Source of the DNA: Cryptosporidium bovis
Lineage: Eukaryota; Apicomplexa; Conoidasida; Eucoccidiorida; Cryptosporidiidae
Assembly (NCBI GenBank): GCA_009768925.2
Contig: VHIT02000055.1
Coordinates: forward strand, 35,745 to 99,744
Reading direction: 5' to 3'
DNA: 64,000 nt
Shown here in pieces: positions 1-10,900 of the stretch; position 1 is the stretch's first letter, and every line of letters begins with the position of its first letter. The notes beneath the pieces are model-generated. The model was not told where the DNA came from and did not search any database. It saw only the letters and a program-made list of their open reading frames with translations. The translations under genes and the position numbers were made by a program.

Positions 1-2
1 AG

Positions 3-3000
3 GAAATACTCAGACAAACAGCAATAGCAGATGTGGGAATACTTCTCAGGGAAAACAAGGAGTGTGACGCTTTAGAGGATGTTAAAAGCATTCTTATTGA
101 AATTTTGATGAACATTATAATTTATTCGTCTGTAAATGAACAAATTAAGGATCTAAGTAAATTCATCTCTGATATACCTGAGATATCGAATTTATCTGAC
201 TATATTCGTTCTCAATCAATGGATGTTTTACTGGAATCAAAATGCTACAGTGAAATTGACATTTTCAGAAGATTGTTGGGAAGCACAATTCAAAACTCAA
301 AAACTGTTACTTGCAAATTTATTATTCCAGTAACTGTATTCAGACCACTTATTGGTGAAATTGTCTCAAGTTACAATAATGATCGACAATTATTATTGGA
401 AGTTGTCAATTTTCTCTACTTGAGCACGCACTGTATAAGTGTTTGTGTTGAAAAATGCCTTAAGTTGAATAAATACGACTTATTAAATGAAATATTGAGT
501 AAATTGCTGCCAATAGTCGATAACAACACAAAAATTAAAGTGTTTGCTAGCATAAATATGTACTTGTTAAAATATCATTTGGAAATAGATTCAAATGGTA
601 GATGTCAAAATGATAAGATACAGTGTTTAATATTATTGCTATTAATGAACACTAACTACGAATACTCTCTACTAAGTACTTTAGTTTCAATAATATCACA
701 ACTGAAAATAAAGGAAAAGTTCTGTACACTACTGTGCTTGTTTGTTTTGTTGACTCTAGTTAAAATTTTTGGAGGTTCAGAGCTTATAAGCAAATTATCC
801 AATTCAATTGAACTTCTGAATATATTAAAATTTGTTCTTAGAGATGGAGGTATTACAGAACTTAAGCACGAAAAAATATTTAACATTGTGAATCTAATTG
901 TTATAACAATGTCGATTTTGTTATTAAAAACTACAAATGTAGACGAATTTGAACTTATTTCAGAAATTATTGAAGATATTGCGAGTGAATTCGAGCAGGT
1001 CAACACTTTACCATTTATTTCATCCCTGATTTATCACATAAAGGGTGATTTAGTTAAAGATAACTCTCTCTGTAGTAAATCAAAATGTATTCTATTTAAA
1101 ATGTTAAATGTTAATAAACTTGAGGACCTCTCAAATATTAAAATCAACGTTCATGAATTACTTACAGTTTCTGCAGATAAAACCGATGGGGAAATAAATA
1201 GTTTTCTAGAAAAACACAACTTTTTGACTGTAATTGAAGAAAATACCTTAAGTCTATTAAAGTCATATATTTATAATAGCCTCCACCTTGGCTTGCGTTT
1301 TGTCCAACTGCAAACAAATATAGAGTCTCGATCTTTTGATATAAGTATTAATGATGAAATTTACTATTTTGTAGTTGGGTGTACAATTATGAAATATTAT
1401 CTTGGAACTCCCTTTTATTCTGATAAGTTGAGTAATTTATTAAGAAAAATGGTAACAAATGAATGTAACCACCAAATCAAACTATTTGATTCTATTTTTC
1501 CAGCTTATGAATTCTTGCTTAGAAGGTTTGAAAATGATAAAGATTATATTGATTTATTGGATTCAACTTGTAACTCTCTTCTATCATTTGGAAACAACAA
1601 AAATATTCTTCCGGTAGTTTATAATAGAATAAAAAGAATAACTAACTATGATGGTAAAATTCTGAGAAAACTGTATTTACTTTTTACAAAAGGCGAATTG
1701 TCGTTCTCAAAGTTGGAGGATGACTTAATTAACCAAATTAATTTAGAATTATCTGAATCCAATACAGAATGGCATTACAATGAGACGAGAGGCTTTAGAA
1801 CACTTTTTTGCATTCTAAGATTCAAGCCTGACATAATAAACGAGATTTTCATTGAAAAACTGCAACAGGGATTGAAGTCTATCAATAAACACGTAGTTTC
1901 GGCTTCTCTTCATTGTTTAATCGAATTGTGTAAATTTGAAATCTTTGACTGTGACAAAACCATCAAAATATTATTCGGATTATATTCAAATGCATTAATA
2001 ACCGAAATAAGGTTATCGGATAACATCACACCACTTGTAGAAGTCAAAAATCAAAATTTTGGATTTAATTACAAACATTTTCCTATTCAAGTTTTATCTA
2101 GTTTTCTTAGACTCTTTAACGTATATTTATGTGAAAATTGGCCCTCTGAAAAAAATTCTTTTAAAAAGGTTCCAAATAATGTTTTCTATATTTTAACACT
2201 AATAATACAAATAATTAGAGACAATAAAGGTTCAATTTCGATGTATTCCTTAAATATTATCTCTAATTTATTTCGAGAATATTTTTACAAAAATAATAAA
2301 TTGGACGAAAAACTTCAAGATTTCATTATTTGCTGCATTGATAATTGTTTTGATTCAGAAATAAATAATTTATTTCATTTATTGGAATTAATCGACTCAT
2401 TTATATCAATGAATAATGTAGATCTTGAGATAAACAATTTAAACTTCATTACAGAAAGTTTATCTGGGCCAGTAAAGACTATATTAAATTTCGAGCTAGA
2501 ACAAGAGATTTATAATTCAAAAAAATATAATGGTATTAATTACAGTTTTTCCTTATTCAGCATTAGTATTAAGAACCAATTTAATTATGACAATAAAAGT
2601 ACTGCAGTACTAATAAACGAGTCAAATATTGATGAATCCCGTAATATCATAAAAGGTAAACTATCTGCATTAAAAAAGAAGGTTACGCACAATTATTGTA
2701 TTCAAGAAATAATAAATTTTTTACTTTACGATGTTAAACAGCTAAGGATAGAGGTTATAAAAGATTCGGATGAAATAGAAATAGATTTATTTAGACTGAA
2801 ATTCTTAAAGGACATATTTAAAATAATAAAGAATATCAAACTGTTGGTTTCAACTACATTCCAGTGGCAAATGATGTTTCAATTTGTTAACATATTTAGA
2901 GAATATTTCAATCAATTGAATTTTATCGCCCTGGAGTTGATCCCAAGATCTAAGAGTAAAAGAATAATCTTAAATATTGAAGACGAGACATTCATGTTAT

Positions 3001-5990
3001 TTTATTTTTTTTTATCATATTTACCATCTTTTAAAAACCTGGAAACAATAGTTGAAAACCATTTGGATATTATAGGGAAGGTTTTTGAAATCAGAGGGAA
3101 GGAAAAACAACTTTTTGATGAATTGTTTATCGATAATCAATCAATTCTAATAATTATGCTTTCAGGACTTGTTGTTTTGAGATATGACTTGTTATCTGAT
3201 ATCTATGAAAAATACATATCAAACGTTTTCAATATTGAAGTATTTCCAAATAAACTATTCAACTCATTTGTTAATTGCGAAGCTCTTATTAAGAGATATT
3301 TTTCGAAGAAAACTGTTTTAATTGACCAACTTACTGACCAAAAGCAAGAGACTAAAGATAGATTCGGGTCATATATAGTATTTTGTGATCATACTTATTA
3401 TTTAAACAAGGAAATTTCTGCAAACGAATTTATTTGTATATTACTGAGATATACTTACCAACATTCGAAAGGAGACTATGAACAAACATTAAAGAAATAT
3501 TTTCTTTTGCAAACTCAAGAGCAACCTATTAAGATATCTTTAAAAGAAGACGGCGATAATTCAACAGAAGTATTAGTATTTTCGAATGAAAATTTGATAA
3601 ACAACTATTGTTTTGGATTATTTTCGTTTTTCGATATTATTTTTGATAATTTTTCTGAGAAAGATGAAATTTTAAACCAAGTAATTTATTACTACAATTT
3701 AACAAGAAATAACAAAGAAGTAAATGTTGTAAACTTGATTTTTCAGACTGTATGCTCGGTTAAACTGTTCGAGTGTGATATTTTAAATATTAGTCAACTC
3801 TTTTTGTTCGTTAACGAAAACTTTTTGATGAAAAATGACTATTTCGAGAATAAGAATAATGATAAGAATGTAGGCATATTGATAAAAGCCTTTTGTTTCT
3901 CATATATATATTACAATATTAATAAATCCGCTGATTCAAAGAATAATCTAAGAAGTGATCAACTAAGTAAGCTAAATGAACACTCATCAATAATGATGAA
4001 TATCCTGAAATATTACATTTTGACCAAGTTTTTTGAGAACATTAATAATAATGAAACACAATATTATATTGTTTCATCGATCTTATTAATTAGAGGTTAC
4101 TATTGGGTACCTTGGAGTACGTTTTTAAATAAAAATCAATTTTTAAATATTGACACATTGAATGAATTATGTGGAATTATCAATAAAAATCAAATTACTT
4201 CTGTTAAAAAGGAAGTGTGTAAGAGTATTAATGATAATCACTCTAATATAGATACTTTTATGGCTAATTGTATAAATGACCCAATAAAAATTAGCATCTC
4301 TGCGCTGTTTCTGTTCTCTCAAACAAATAACTTGTCAAATTCACTTGAAAATAGAAGCAGCTATCACAATAGAGATAATTACTTTGAGATGAAAATATTA
4401 AATAGGAATTCAATGCTTTTTGCAGTCATTTACAAGCTGGATATTGTTACTAGGAATGCTATTTCAATAATTTCTAGTAATTACTTTGAAAATGGGACAT
4501 ACAATTGTACCCTCATTAATAAATTGGTTTTTATCGGAGTTATTTTAAATTCTCTTGGATCTAGTAATGTTTGCGATAATTTTACCAATTTTAATATATC
4601 AGAAACACTTGAATCTTTGTTATTTAGAATAGCCATTCCATTGTTAAAATCAAGAGAATTTCAAACGATTAATAGTGGATTTGTCGAATGGTTTATTTTA
4701 AGGTTGACGAATTTTGTCTCATCATATTTAATTTCAAACAATAGTTTTTCCTCGAAGATAATTTACTTTGGAAACCATATGATTGATTACTTTATTAAAA
4801 ATTCACTGGATAATAAAATCATAATGCTTTCATTTACAAGATTAATTGGCATTATCATTTCAGCATTTGATTCAGATATCTACCTATTAAAAAACTTCAC
4901 AGTTAATTTTTTCAACAAGCTACTTAAATTCAGAGATTTTGAAATGTACGTTTTGTCTGGATTGATAAATATTATTGAAATATTTAAAATTAATGTCGAA
5001 AAAAGAAGAAATTCTCTGGTTATAAAAATAAGCAACGTTGTAATTGATTTACTAAGTGAAATAACATTTAATAGTAAAATTATAAGTAATGAAATAATTT
5101 GCAACTCTTTGGAGTTGTTAGTTACGTTATTATATGATCATTTTTCTCAAATTAGTTCGGATAAACTCAAAAATTTCACTTCAAGCATTAACCCATTAAT
5201 TTTTAGTAGACTAATATTGGATAATAAGGTTTCAGTTGATATTCTGCACGATTACTATTTAAATATGAGCTTAGAACCGACTATTCATGAAGTAATCTCA
5301 CTTGTAATTATTTACAAGTTGTGCATTAGACAAAGTGTTTCATATGAAAACCAAATACTCAATTTTTTGTATTTTGACTTGGTAAATTCAGTTAAAGCAT
5401 CAAAAAAACAGATGTTAACAATTACTTTATTGTTATCTTTTCTCATGATTGACGATATTGAGGAAACACTGATGAATAATCCATTTGTTGATAATTTGAA
5501 ATACTGCTCTTCCAAGTTGGAGAATAAAGAAAACAACTGGGATGACATACGTAATTTCTTTTTTTTAGATAAAGTAAATGATCCTATTGTTGAAAGCTGG
5601 CAAAAAATGTTCATTAATGATGATGGAATAACATTCCTATCCGACAATTATCATTCAATCAAGGAATTTCCGCAGGTTTCTATAGATACAAACTATTATT
5701 ATGGCGAGGAGTTCCTTTCTTGGAGTTTACATGAATACCCTGAAGTTTTCCTAGGAAGAATACATAATAAAAGCACGAAGAATAACTGGAGAGAGTTAGT
5801 TTCAAGCCTATTTCACAATCAGATACACGTTGTAAATTCCTCAGAATCAACAACTTGTGAACTCCAAACGGAACATATCACTCGAATATCATACATTTTG
5901 TTGGTTAGAGTTGAGAGTGATATACGAGCAACGTACAGCCAGTATAAAAACGCATTGATTAAAATTATAAAGGAATTAGAAAAGCAATAA
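3..5990 (+). CDS. Giant helical-repeat protein, 5' end outside window
   Basis: The reading frame is open from base 3 with no ATG near the edge; the codon at 33 is GTG and is preceded by in-frame sense codons, so the gene starts left of the window. About 1995 residues are visible, ending at TAA 5988-5990. The protein is almost entirely predicted alpha-helix with Leu/Ile/Asn-rich segments, as in HEAT/ARM-type scaffolds; I see no catalytic motif, no clear membrane segment and no zinc site. A central stretch (about residues 530-700) loosely recalls the focadhesin/RST1 family of long helical proteins linked to the SKI-exosome, but this is only an impression. The 3' end lies 11 bp from the convergent acyltransferase gene. 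The call that it is a real gene is certain; function is unknown. Confidence 0.9.
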   Translation, partial: EILRQTAIADVGILLRENKECDALEDVKSILIEILMNIIIYSSVNEQIKDLSKFISDIPEISNLSDYIRSQSMDVLLESKCYSEIDIFRRLLGSTIQNSKTVTCKFIIPVTVFRPLIGEIVSSYNNDRQLLLEVVNFLYLSTHCISVCVEKCLKLNKYDLLNEILSKLLPIVDNNTKIKVFASINMYLLKYHLEIDSNGRCQNDKIQCLILLLLMNTNYEYSLLSTLVSIISQLKIKEKFCTLLCLFVLLTLVKIFGGSELISKLSNSIELLNILKFVLRDGGITELKHEKIFNIVNLIVITMSILLLKTTNVDEFELISEIIEDIASEFEQVNTLPFISSLIYHIKGDLVKDNSLCSKSKCILFKMLNVNKLEDLSNIKINVHELLTVSADKTDGEINSFLEKHNFLTVIEENTLSLLKSYIYNSLHLGLRFVQLQTNIESRSFDISINDEIYYFVVGCTIMKYYLGTPFYSDKLSNLLRKMVTNECNHQIKLFDSIFPAYEFLLRRFENDKDYIDLLDSTCNSLLSFGNNKNILPVVYNRIKRITNYDGKILRKLYLLFTKGELSFSKLEDDLINQINLELSESNTEWHYNETRGFRTLFCILRFKPDIINEIFIEKLQQGLKSINKHVVSASLHCLIELCKFEIFDCDKTIKILFGLYSNALITEIRLSDNITPLVEVKNQNFGFNYKHFPIQVLSSFLRLFNVYLCENWPSEKNSFKKVPNNVFYILTLIIQIIRDNKGSISMYSLNIISNLFREYFYKNNKLDEKLQDFIICCIDNCFDSEINNLFHLLELIDSFISMNNVDLEINNLNFITESLSGPVKTILNFELEQEIYNSKKYNGINYSFSLFSISIKNQFNYDNKSTAVLINESNIDESRNIIKGKLSALKKKVTHNYCIQEIINFLLYDVKQLRIEVIKDSDEIEIDLFRLKFLKDIFKIIKNIKLLVSTTFQWQMMFQFVNIFREYFNQLNFIALELIPRSKSKRIILNIEDETFMLFYFFLSYLPSFKNLETIVENHLDIIGKVFEIRGKEKQLFDELFIDNQSILIIMLSGLVVLRYDLLSDIYEKYISNVFNIEVFPNKLFNSFVNCEALIKRYFSKKTVLIDQLTDQKQETKDRFGSYIVFCDHTYYLNKEISANEFICILLRYTYQHSKGDYEQTLKKYFLLQTQEQPIKISLKEDGDNSTEVLVFSNENLINNYCFGLFSFFDIIFDNFSEKDEILNQVIYYYNLTRNNKEVNVVNLIFQTVCSVKLFECDILNISQLFLFVNENFLMKNDYFENKNNDKNVGILIKAFCFSYIYYNINKSADSKNNLRSDQLSKLNEHSSIMMNILKYYILTKFFENINNNETQYYIVSSILLIRGYYWVPWSTFLNKNQFLNIDTLNELCGIINKNQITSVKKEVCKSINDNHSNIDTFMANCINDPIKISISALFLFSQTNNLSNSLENRSSYHNRDNYFEMKILNRNSMLFAVIYKLDIVTRNAISIISSNYFENGTYNCTLINKLVFIGVILNSLGSSNVCDNFTNFNISETLESLLFRIAIPLLKSREFQTINSGFVEWFILRLTNFVSSYLISNNSFSSKIIYFGNHMIDYFIKNSLDNKIIMLSFTRLIGIIISAFDSDIYLLKNFTVNFFNKLLKFRDFEMYVLSGLINIIEIFKINVEKRRNSLVIKISNVVIDLLSEITFNSKIISNEIICNSLELLVTLLYDHFSQISSDKLKNFTSSINPLIFSRLILDNKVSVDILHDYYLNMSLEPTIHEVISLVIIYKLCIRQSVSYENQILNFLYFDLVNSVKASKKQMLTITLLLSFLMIDDIEETLMNNPFVDNLKYCSSKLENKENNWDDIRNFFFLDKVNDPIVESWQKMFINDDGITFLSDNYHSIKEFPQVSIDTNYYYGEEFLSWSLHEYPEVFLGRIHNKSTKNNWRELVSSLFHNQIHVVNSSESTTCELQTEHITRISYILLVRVESDIRATYSQYKNALIKIIKELEKQ

Positions 5991-6001
5991 ATTCTTAATA
6001 A

Positions 6002-7762
6002 TTACAGGATTTCTTCCCTTGGATCATATCTTGCTCTTGTTGCGACTGGAACATATTCTCCAAGAGAATTGTTAATTCTTTTGTTATCTGCTTGTATAAC
6101 AGCATCAGGAACAACTGTTGCAAAACTGCTGACAAAATTTTGGGAGACTTGTGGCCCCTTAGTATAGACTAAATCTCTAATTTTTTGTTGAAGCTTGGTT
6201 CTCATGTGAATCAAAGTTCTCTCTGTACCCCTTAAATAATTAACATTTGAAACAACTACATAAAATAAAGTTCGAATATTCTTAGTTAACGGCATTATCA
6301 TCTCAAAGGAGACTCTAGATATGTAAAAGATCGGAGGTAGTATCATAACAATTCCCATTGTTGTTATTATCTTCATGTTAAGGCTAGTACCACTCATAAA
6401 TATAATTGAGAAGAGTATCCCATAAAGAAAACTTAATGTTGGTAATAAACCAATAATAACGAGTATTCTAAAGGAAGCCAATACGTCTGTTGCTCTTATT
6501 TTGACCTTAGAATTTGCAAGTGCCTTTTTTCTATGCCTTTCGGCCATCATTGCTGGAATGTAGCGAATAGGTGCCCAGAGTGGAAAGAATGAACCACCGA
6601 GAATACTTACCAGTATCAATAAGAAAAACTTAGTTACAATTAACTTGATTGCAGAAGATACTGGTTGTTTCAATTGCCAAACCTCTTTATCTGGAACGCC
6701 ATAATGATTTATAGTATCCTCATATTCGCATAATTCTTTTCTAAGATGCTCTAATTCAGGATCGTCATGCAATGCCCAAAAGAATTGAGAGAATAATTGA
6801 TGTAGGAGATAGTAATTATCTTGTGAAAGGGGGGTTCTGTCGGGTGGATATAATTGGACGCACAGTCTTATACAGGTTAATGTTGTATAATCTCTAGCAG
6901 ACAACAAAACTGAATTCATACCCTTTTCAACCATCGACAGAAGTTCCCTTACTGCTTCTGTTGAGTTTTCTTCATATTTACGTGCCAACTCAATTGTAAC
7001 AGGTATCGGTTGTCCTACCTCTACAACTGCACTCGAAAAGGACTTGTGTGGCTCATAGTAATTCAACCCTACAGGAACAATTAATAGATCCTCTGCTCCT
7101 TCTAGCACGGAAGTCAATGCCATTAAGGCAACACCTGGTTTTAGAGGAAGTAAAGTAGTCCTATCATGCGACCCACCTTCTGGGAATATTCCAATTGCAT
7201 TCCCGTTTCTCATTGCATCATTGACTTCTTCATATACAGAACTCTGATCAATTTTTGGTAAAATGAAAAAAGGATATCCTTCCGTAAAATTGGCAGAATA
7301 CTCAACACTGATTTCCTTATCTATAATTATCTCATCATCCGATATTACATTCACAATTTTTCTGCTTATCTTCAAATCTTCAATAATAATCGTGTCCTGA
7401 AATTTCAAATCTATTTTGAACCTTGTCTTTATCCCTCTAATTCTAGTATCCGTTTCACTACTCCAAATAAGTCCACCAATCCCAGCATACCTCAAGTCTT
7501 GTGGTCTCTGGACTGAGATGCAACCTGCTGACTGTGCTAATGTCCCAATAATTGGTACCTTAAATGAAACATCCGCCATTAAAAAACGTATGTGACGAGG
7601 AAATATTGATATTAACATAGTAGCATCAACAAACTGATTCATGTGATTTCCTACGAAAAGAACAGGACCATATAATGGGATTCTCTCCTTTCCAAGAACG
7701 GTAACATTTTTGAAAAAAGTTCTCGTAATTATTTGCGCTAGGAGCTTAACAAAAAAATACAT
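6002..7762 (-). CDS. Glycerol-3-phosphate acyltransferase, Gat/Sct1 type
   Basis: A 586-residue membrane acyltransferase expected to make lysophosphatidic acid from glycerol-3-phosphate (or DHAP) and acyl-CoA at the ER. The PlsC-type acyltransferase motifs are visible: NHMNQFVD at 39-46 with the H-x5-D spacing typical of yeast Sct1/Gpt2, and FPEGGSHDR at 193-201 followed by PLKPGVALMAL. Between them is an insert of about 90 residues, also typical of the fungal-type GPATs and absent from short bacterial PlsC. At least two hydrophobic segments lie near 370-410 and 430-480. The ATG at 7762 is the first in frame and gives a complete N-terminus starting MYFFVKLLAQ. A GC-rich inverted repeat sits 115 bp upstream. 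Substrate choice (G3P versus DHAP) is inferred from family only. Confidence 0.85.
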   Translation of the reverse strand: MYFFVKLLAQIITRTFFKNVTVLGKERIPLYGPVLFVGNHMNQFVDATMLISIFPRHIRFLMADVSFKVPIIGTLAQSAGCISVQRPQDLRYAGIGGLIWSSETDTRIRGIKTRFKIDLKFQDTIIIEDLKISRKIVNVISDDEIIIDKEISVEYSANFTEGYPFFILPKIDQSSVYEEVNDAMRNGNAIGIFPEGGSHDRTTLLPLKPGVALMALTSVLEGAEDLLIVPVGLNYYEPHKSFSSAVVEVGQPIPVTIELARKYEENSTEAVRELLSMVEKGMNSVLLSARDYTTLTCIRLCVQLYPPDRTPLSQDNYYLLHQLFSQFFWALHDDPELEHLRKELCEYEDTINHYGVPDKEVWQLKQPVSSAIKLIVTKFFLLILVSILGGSFFPLWAPIRYIPAMMAERHRKKALANSKVKIRATDVLASFRILVIIGLLPTLSFLYGILFSIIFMSGTSLNMKIITTMGIVMILPPIFYISRVSFEMIMPLTKNIRTLFYVVVSNVNYLRGTERTLIHMRTKLQQKIRDLVYTKGPQVSQNFVSSFATVVPDAVIQADNKRINNSLGEYVPVATRARYDPREEIL

Positions 7763-7874
7763 TCCAGATTTATGTTGTTTTCCACTTTGAGATATAGCTT
7801 ACAACCCAAAACAGAAATGATAAAAAAATGATCTTCCCTTAAAAACGAAACTATATTTCTAATACTCTTCTGAT

Positions 7875-7887
7875 AGTGGGCCCCACT
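7875..7887. promoter_or_regulatory. GC-rich inverted repeat upstream of the acyltransferase
   Basis: AGTGGG-C-CCCACT: two six-base arms around one base, about 115 bp upstream of the acyltransferase ATG, in otherwise AT-rich spacer. A similar odd-length repeat (AAGGG-G-CCCTT, 17223-17233) lies about 100 bp upstream of another minus-strand gene. A protein-binding role is inference. Confidence 0.3.
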
Positions 7888-7942
7888 TATGAAGCGCGTT
7901 CACGGTCAAATGAGAGAAAAACTTATAAGTAAAAATACAAAA

Positions 7943-10900
7943 TTATAAAAATAATGACTTTATGAATGTACTCCAGTGTGGTGTCAATTTGATATCTGTG
8001 TAAGACTCATCCCCCAGTAATATGCCCTCGTCACATTCCTCGAATGTTATAAAGCCATTGAGGTCATCGTCGATTTCTTTTGAACTTTTGTTTCTTTCAT
8101 TATTCGGCGTATCTTTGTTAGAAGAAACCCAATTCATTGAAATGAATTCTATAGTGTATTCACATTCTCCTAACATCGAACTACAATTATTTATATATCT
8201 ATTCCAAGTCTCTTCTGAATCATGTCCTTCATAAATATTCTCGTTTTCCGAGTAATCTGTAAATTGGCCATCTACTGTATCAATTTTAGGGGGGACAATA
8301 ATTCTCTCCATTTTCGATAGTTCCGTATTTAATGCTTCTGTGCCTCTACCCATGAAACTAATTGCACTCTTTATCCATATATCGTCTTTATCAGAAAAAA
8401 TATTTTCCTTTTGAATGAGAATTTCAAAGCAAAGATCAAAGATTCCACTAAGGTTATGAAATAAAAGAATAATTTCATGAAGCTCTTCGAGTTCGCTGAG
8501 TGCGTAAATAGAGGGAAGCTCAATTAAAGTACTGTCTATTAGTTTCGAATTTTGATCTAGCAATGCAACGAACACAAATTTAACTGAAGATAGCAGTTGT
8601 GATCCATTGTTCCTAAGTAAACATAATGATATTTCTGCCAAATCGTCATAGAAATAATCAAATGTGAACTTCAGTATTTCTTTGAAAACTTTGAATATTA
8701 TTGTTTTATTGTCCTTTCGATTCCACATTACTGTTTTAGATGCGATATCAGTTATTAAACCTGAAATATCTCTAACTGAATTTATATTATTAAAAAGATA
8801 TCTAATTAGAGATGTTACTATTTCTACATACCAATTCTTTGAAAAATCGTCTTCATTCAATGAAAATGGAATAAAGGCCTGTTTATTTATGTTGCCTACT
8901 GAAAAGTGTGATTTTGAATTTATTTTTTCATTTTCATTTGGATTTTCTATTTCTTCAGCTTCACTATTTTCCGAACACTCACAAATTGTATCCAAATAAG
9001 TGCTCTGACTATCATTCTCAACTATCTTCGCAGTATTGAATATAGAACCTTTTGAAAAAGTATTTGAAGGTAGTAGAAAAAATAGAGTTTTTTCCAGAAT
9101 GTCAATGGTAAATTCTTCCATCGTGGAATGGAGGCCACTGCCTAACACAATAGAGAAGTTGGCATTTCTCGTCAGTTTTAACTCAAGAATAGTCGTAATT
9201 GTATTTAAAATTGTCTTAAGATGAAAAATAGGTGAGTCTGAATTATTTTCTCCTTTTAAAGCGATGTATGAATTAGTCCCTGTGTTGGAAGAGAACAAAT
9301 CTGGATTCGCAAGTGATTTGTTAGTCTGACTACTTCTGGATATAATAACTGGTGTAACCTTCTTGATTCTTGGAGTCGATAAATACGTATTTTTTGAATT
9401 TGTTGATTTTGGTGAGTAATAATCACCAAAAATGTATTCACCTTCAATATCTCCATCATTAGGTAATTTGTTCTTATTTGGAGTTGAAAAACTGTTAGCT
9501 TCTTGAATAAAATAGCCGTTGTTTATATTTGTTGATAAACATTCCACTCTAAAAGCAAATAAATTGCATAATTTAATTATTAAACCTTGCAAATCTAATT
9601 TTAATATGAAATCCTCAAGCATTCTGTTTTTAATGGCTAAGTTTAATAAGTAAATTAATAAACTTCTAAATAACACCCTCTGTATATCACCTGATTCTTT
9701 TCTGATGTTTATCTCGTCTTTTATTTCAAACAATAACATTTTAATTAATTCTGATAAAAGTTCAAAACTCAAACTGTCAATATTAAATTTTGATGTTTCA
9801 TCAAAAAACTCAATAAAAGTACTTATTTCTGATTCAAGTAATCTGTTCGCCCCATAAGCATCAATTCTACCACCAATGAGAGTGATTAGACATATTATAG
9901 TTCCATGATTTACCCAAGATTTTGAAAAGTAATAATTAGAACACTTGCCTTTTATTGACTTAATAGAATTAATTATTCCCAGATATTCCAAATACGAATC
10001 AATACAACAAGAAAAGCAATTTTCGGGAATTAGCTTATCACTTATACATGTATGGGTAAAACTTGAAATACGTTTATAATTTGAAGCAGAATTTGTGGCT
10101 TCTAATGCACGGGTTACGATAAAACGATCAATTTCAAATAGACTTTGTTGATTAGTCAACTTACAATAGTTTAGTATTTCATCTAAAAATTCAATACAGA
10201 ACTGTACCGGTATTTCAAATGACTCTTTTTGGATTAAACTAACACTTTCTAGATAAATATTGTCATTATTCATATGAAAATCACTCAAAAGGAATCCAAA
10301 TGGAGTAATGTTGTAATTAAATGTATATATAGACATATTTGCACGTTTAATTACTGGTATATAAACTATTCCAAGTATGTGAATCATTGTTGAATAACAC
10401 ATTGAAATCAAATTAATCTGTTTTGAAATTTCAAATTGAGATTGATTGCATTTTAAATCATCTGTAGTAGGAATATTATCAACATTAATGTCATTCTCAC
10501 TGGAAGATAGCTTATTGAAAATATCCAACAAAGAGGGTTTGCTGTGATTTAAGATATTATAAGCAATCTTAATTTCTTTCAAACCCACTTTGTGTGAATT
10601 ATTTACCTGATTTTTGAATTTCGTTTCGAAGAACAGTTTACATAATAAAGGATTTAAACTAAAAAATTCCAGTAGCTTTAGATATACTGAATTTAATGTT
10701 AGTGAAATATTAATCGATAAATGCAATTCGACTTCATCAATATCCTTGTTTCTTGTATTCTCATCAAAATATTGAAGGAAATTCCCCTCAAATAGTTGAA
10801 AAATTGTATTCACCAGTCTATAATTCTTACTACTTCTAGAAATAAGGTGATAAATACAATTAAAAAACTGAATATAAGGAAAAACATATGAATTAATAAC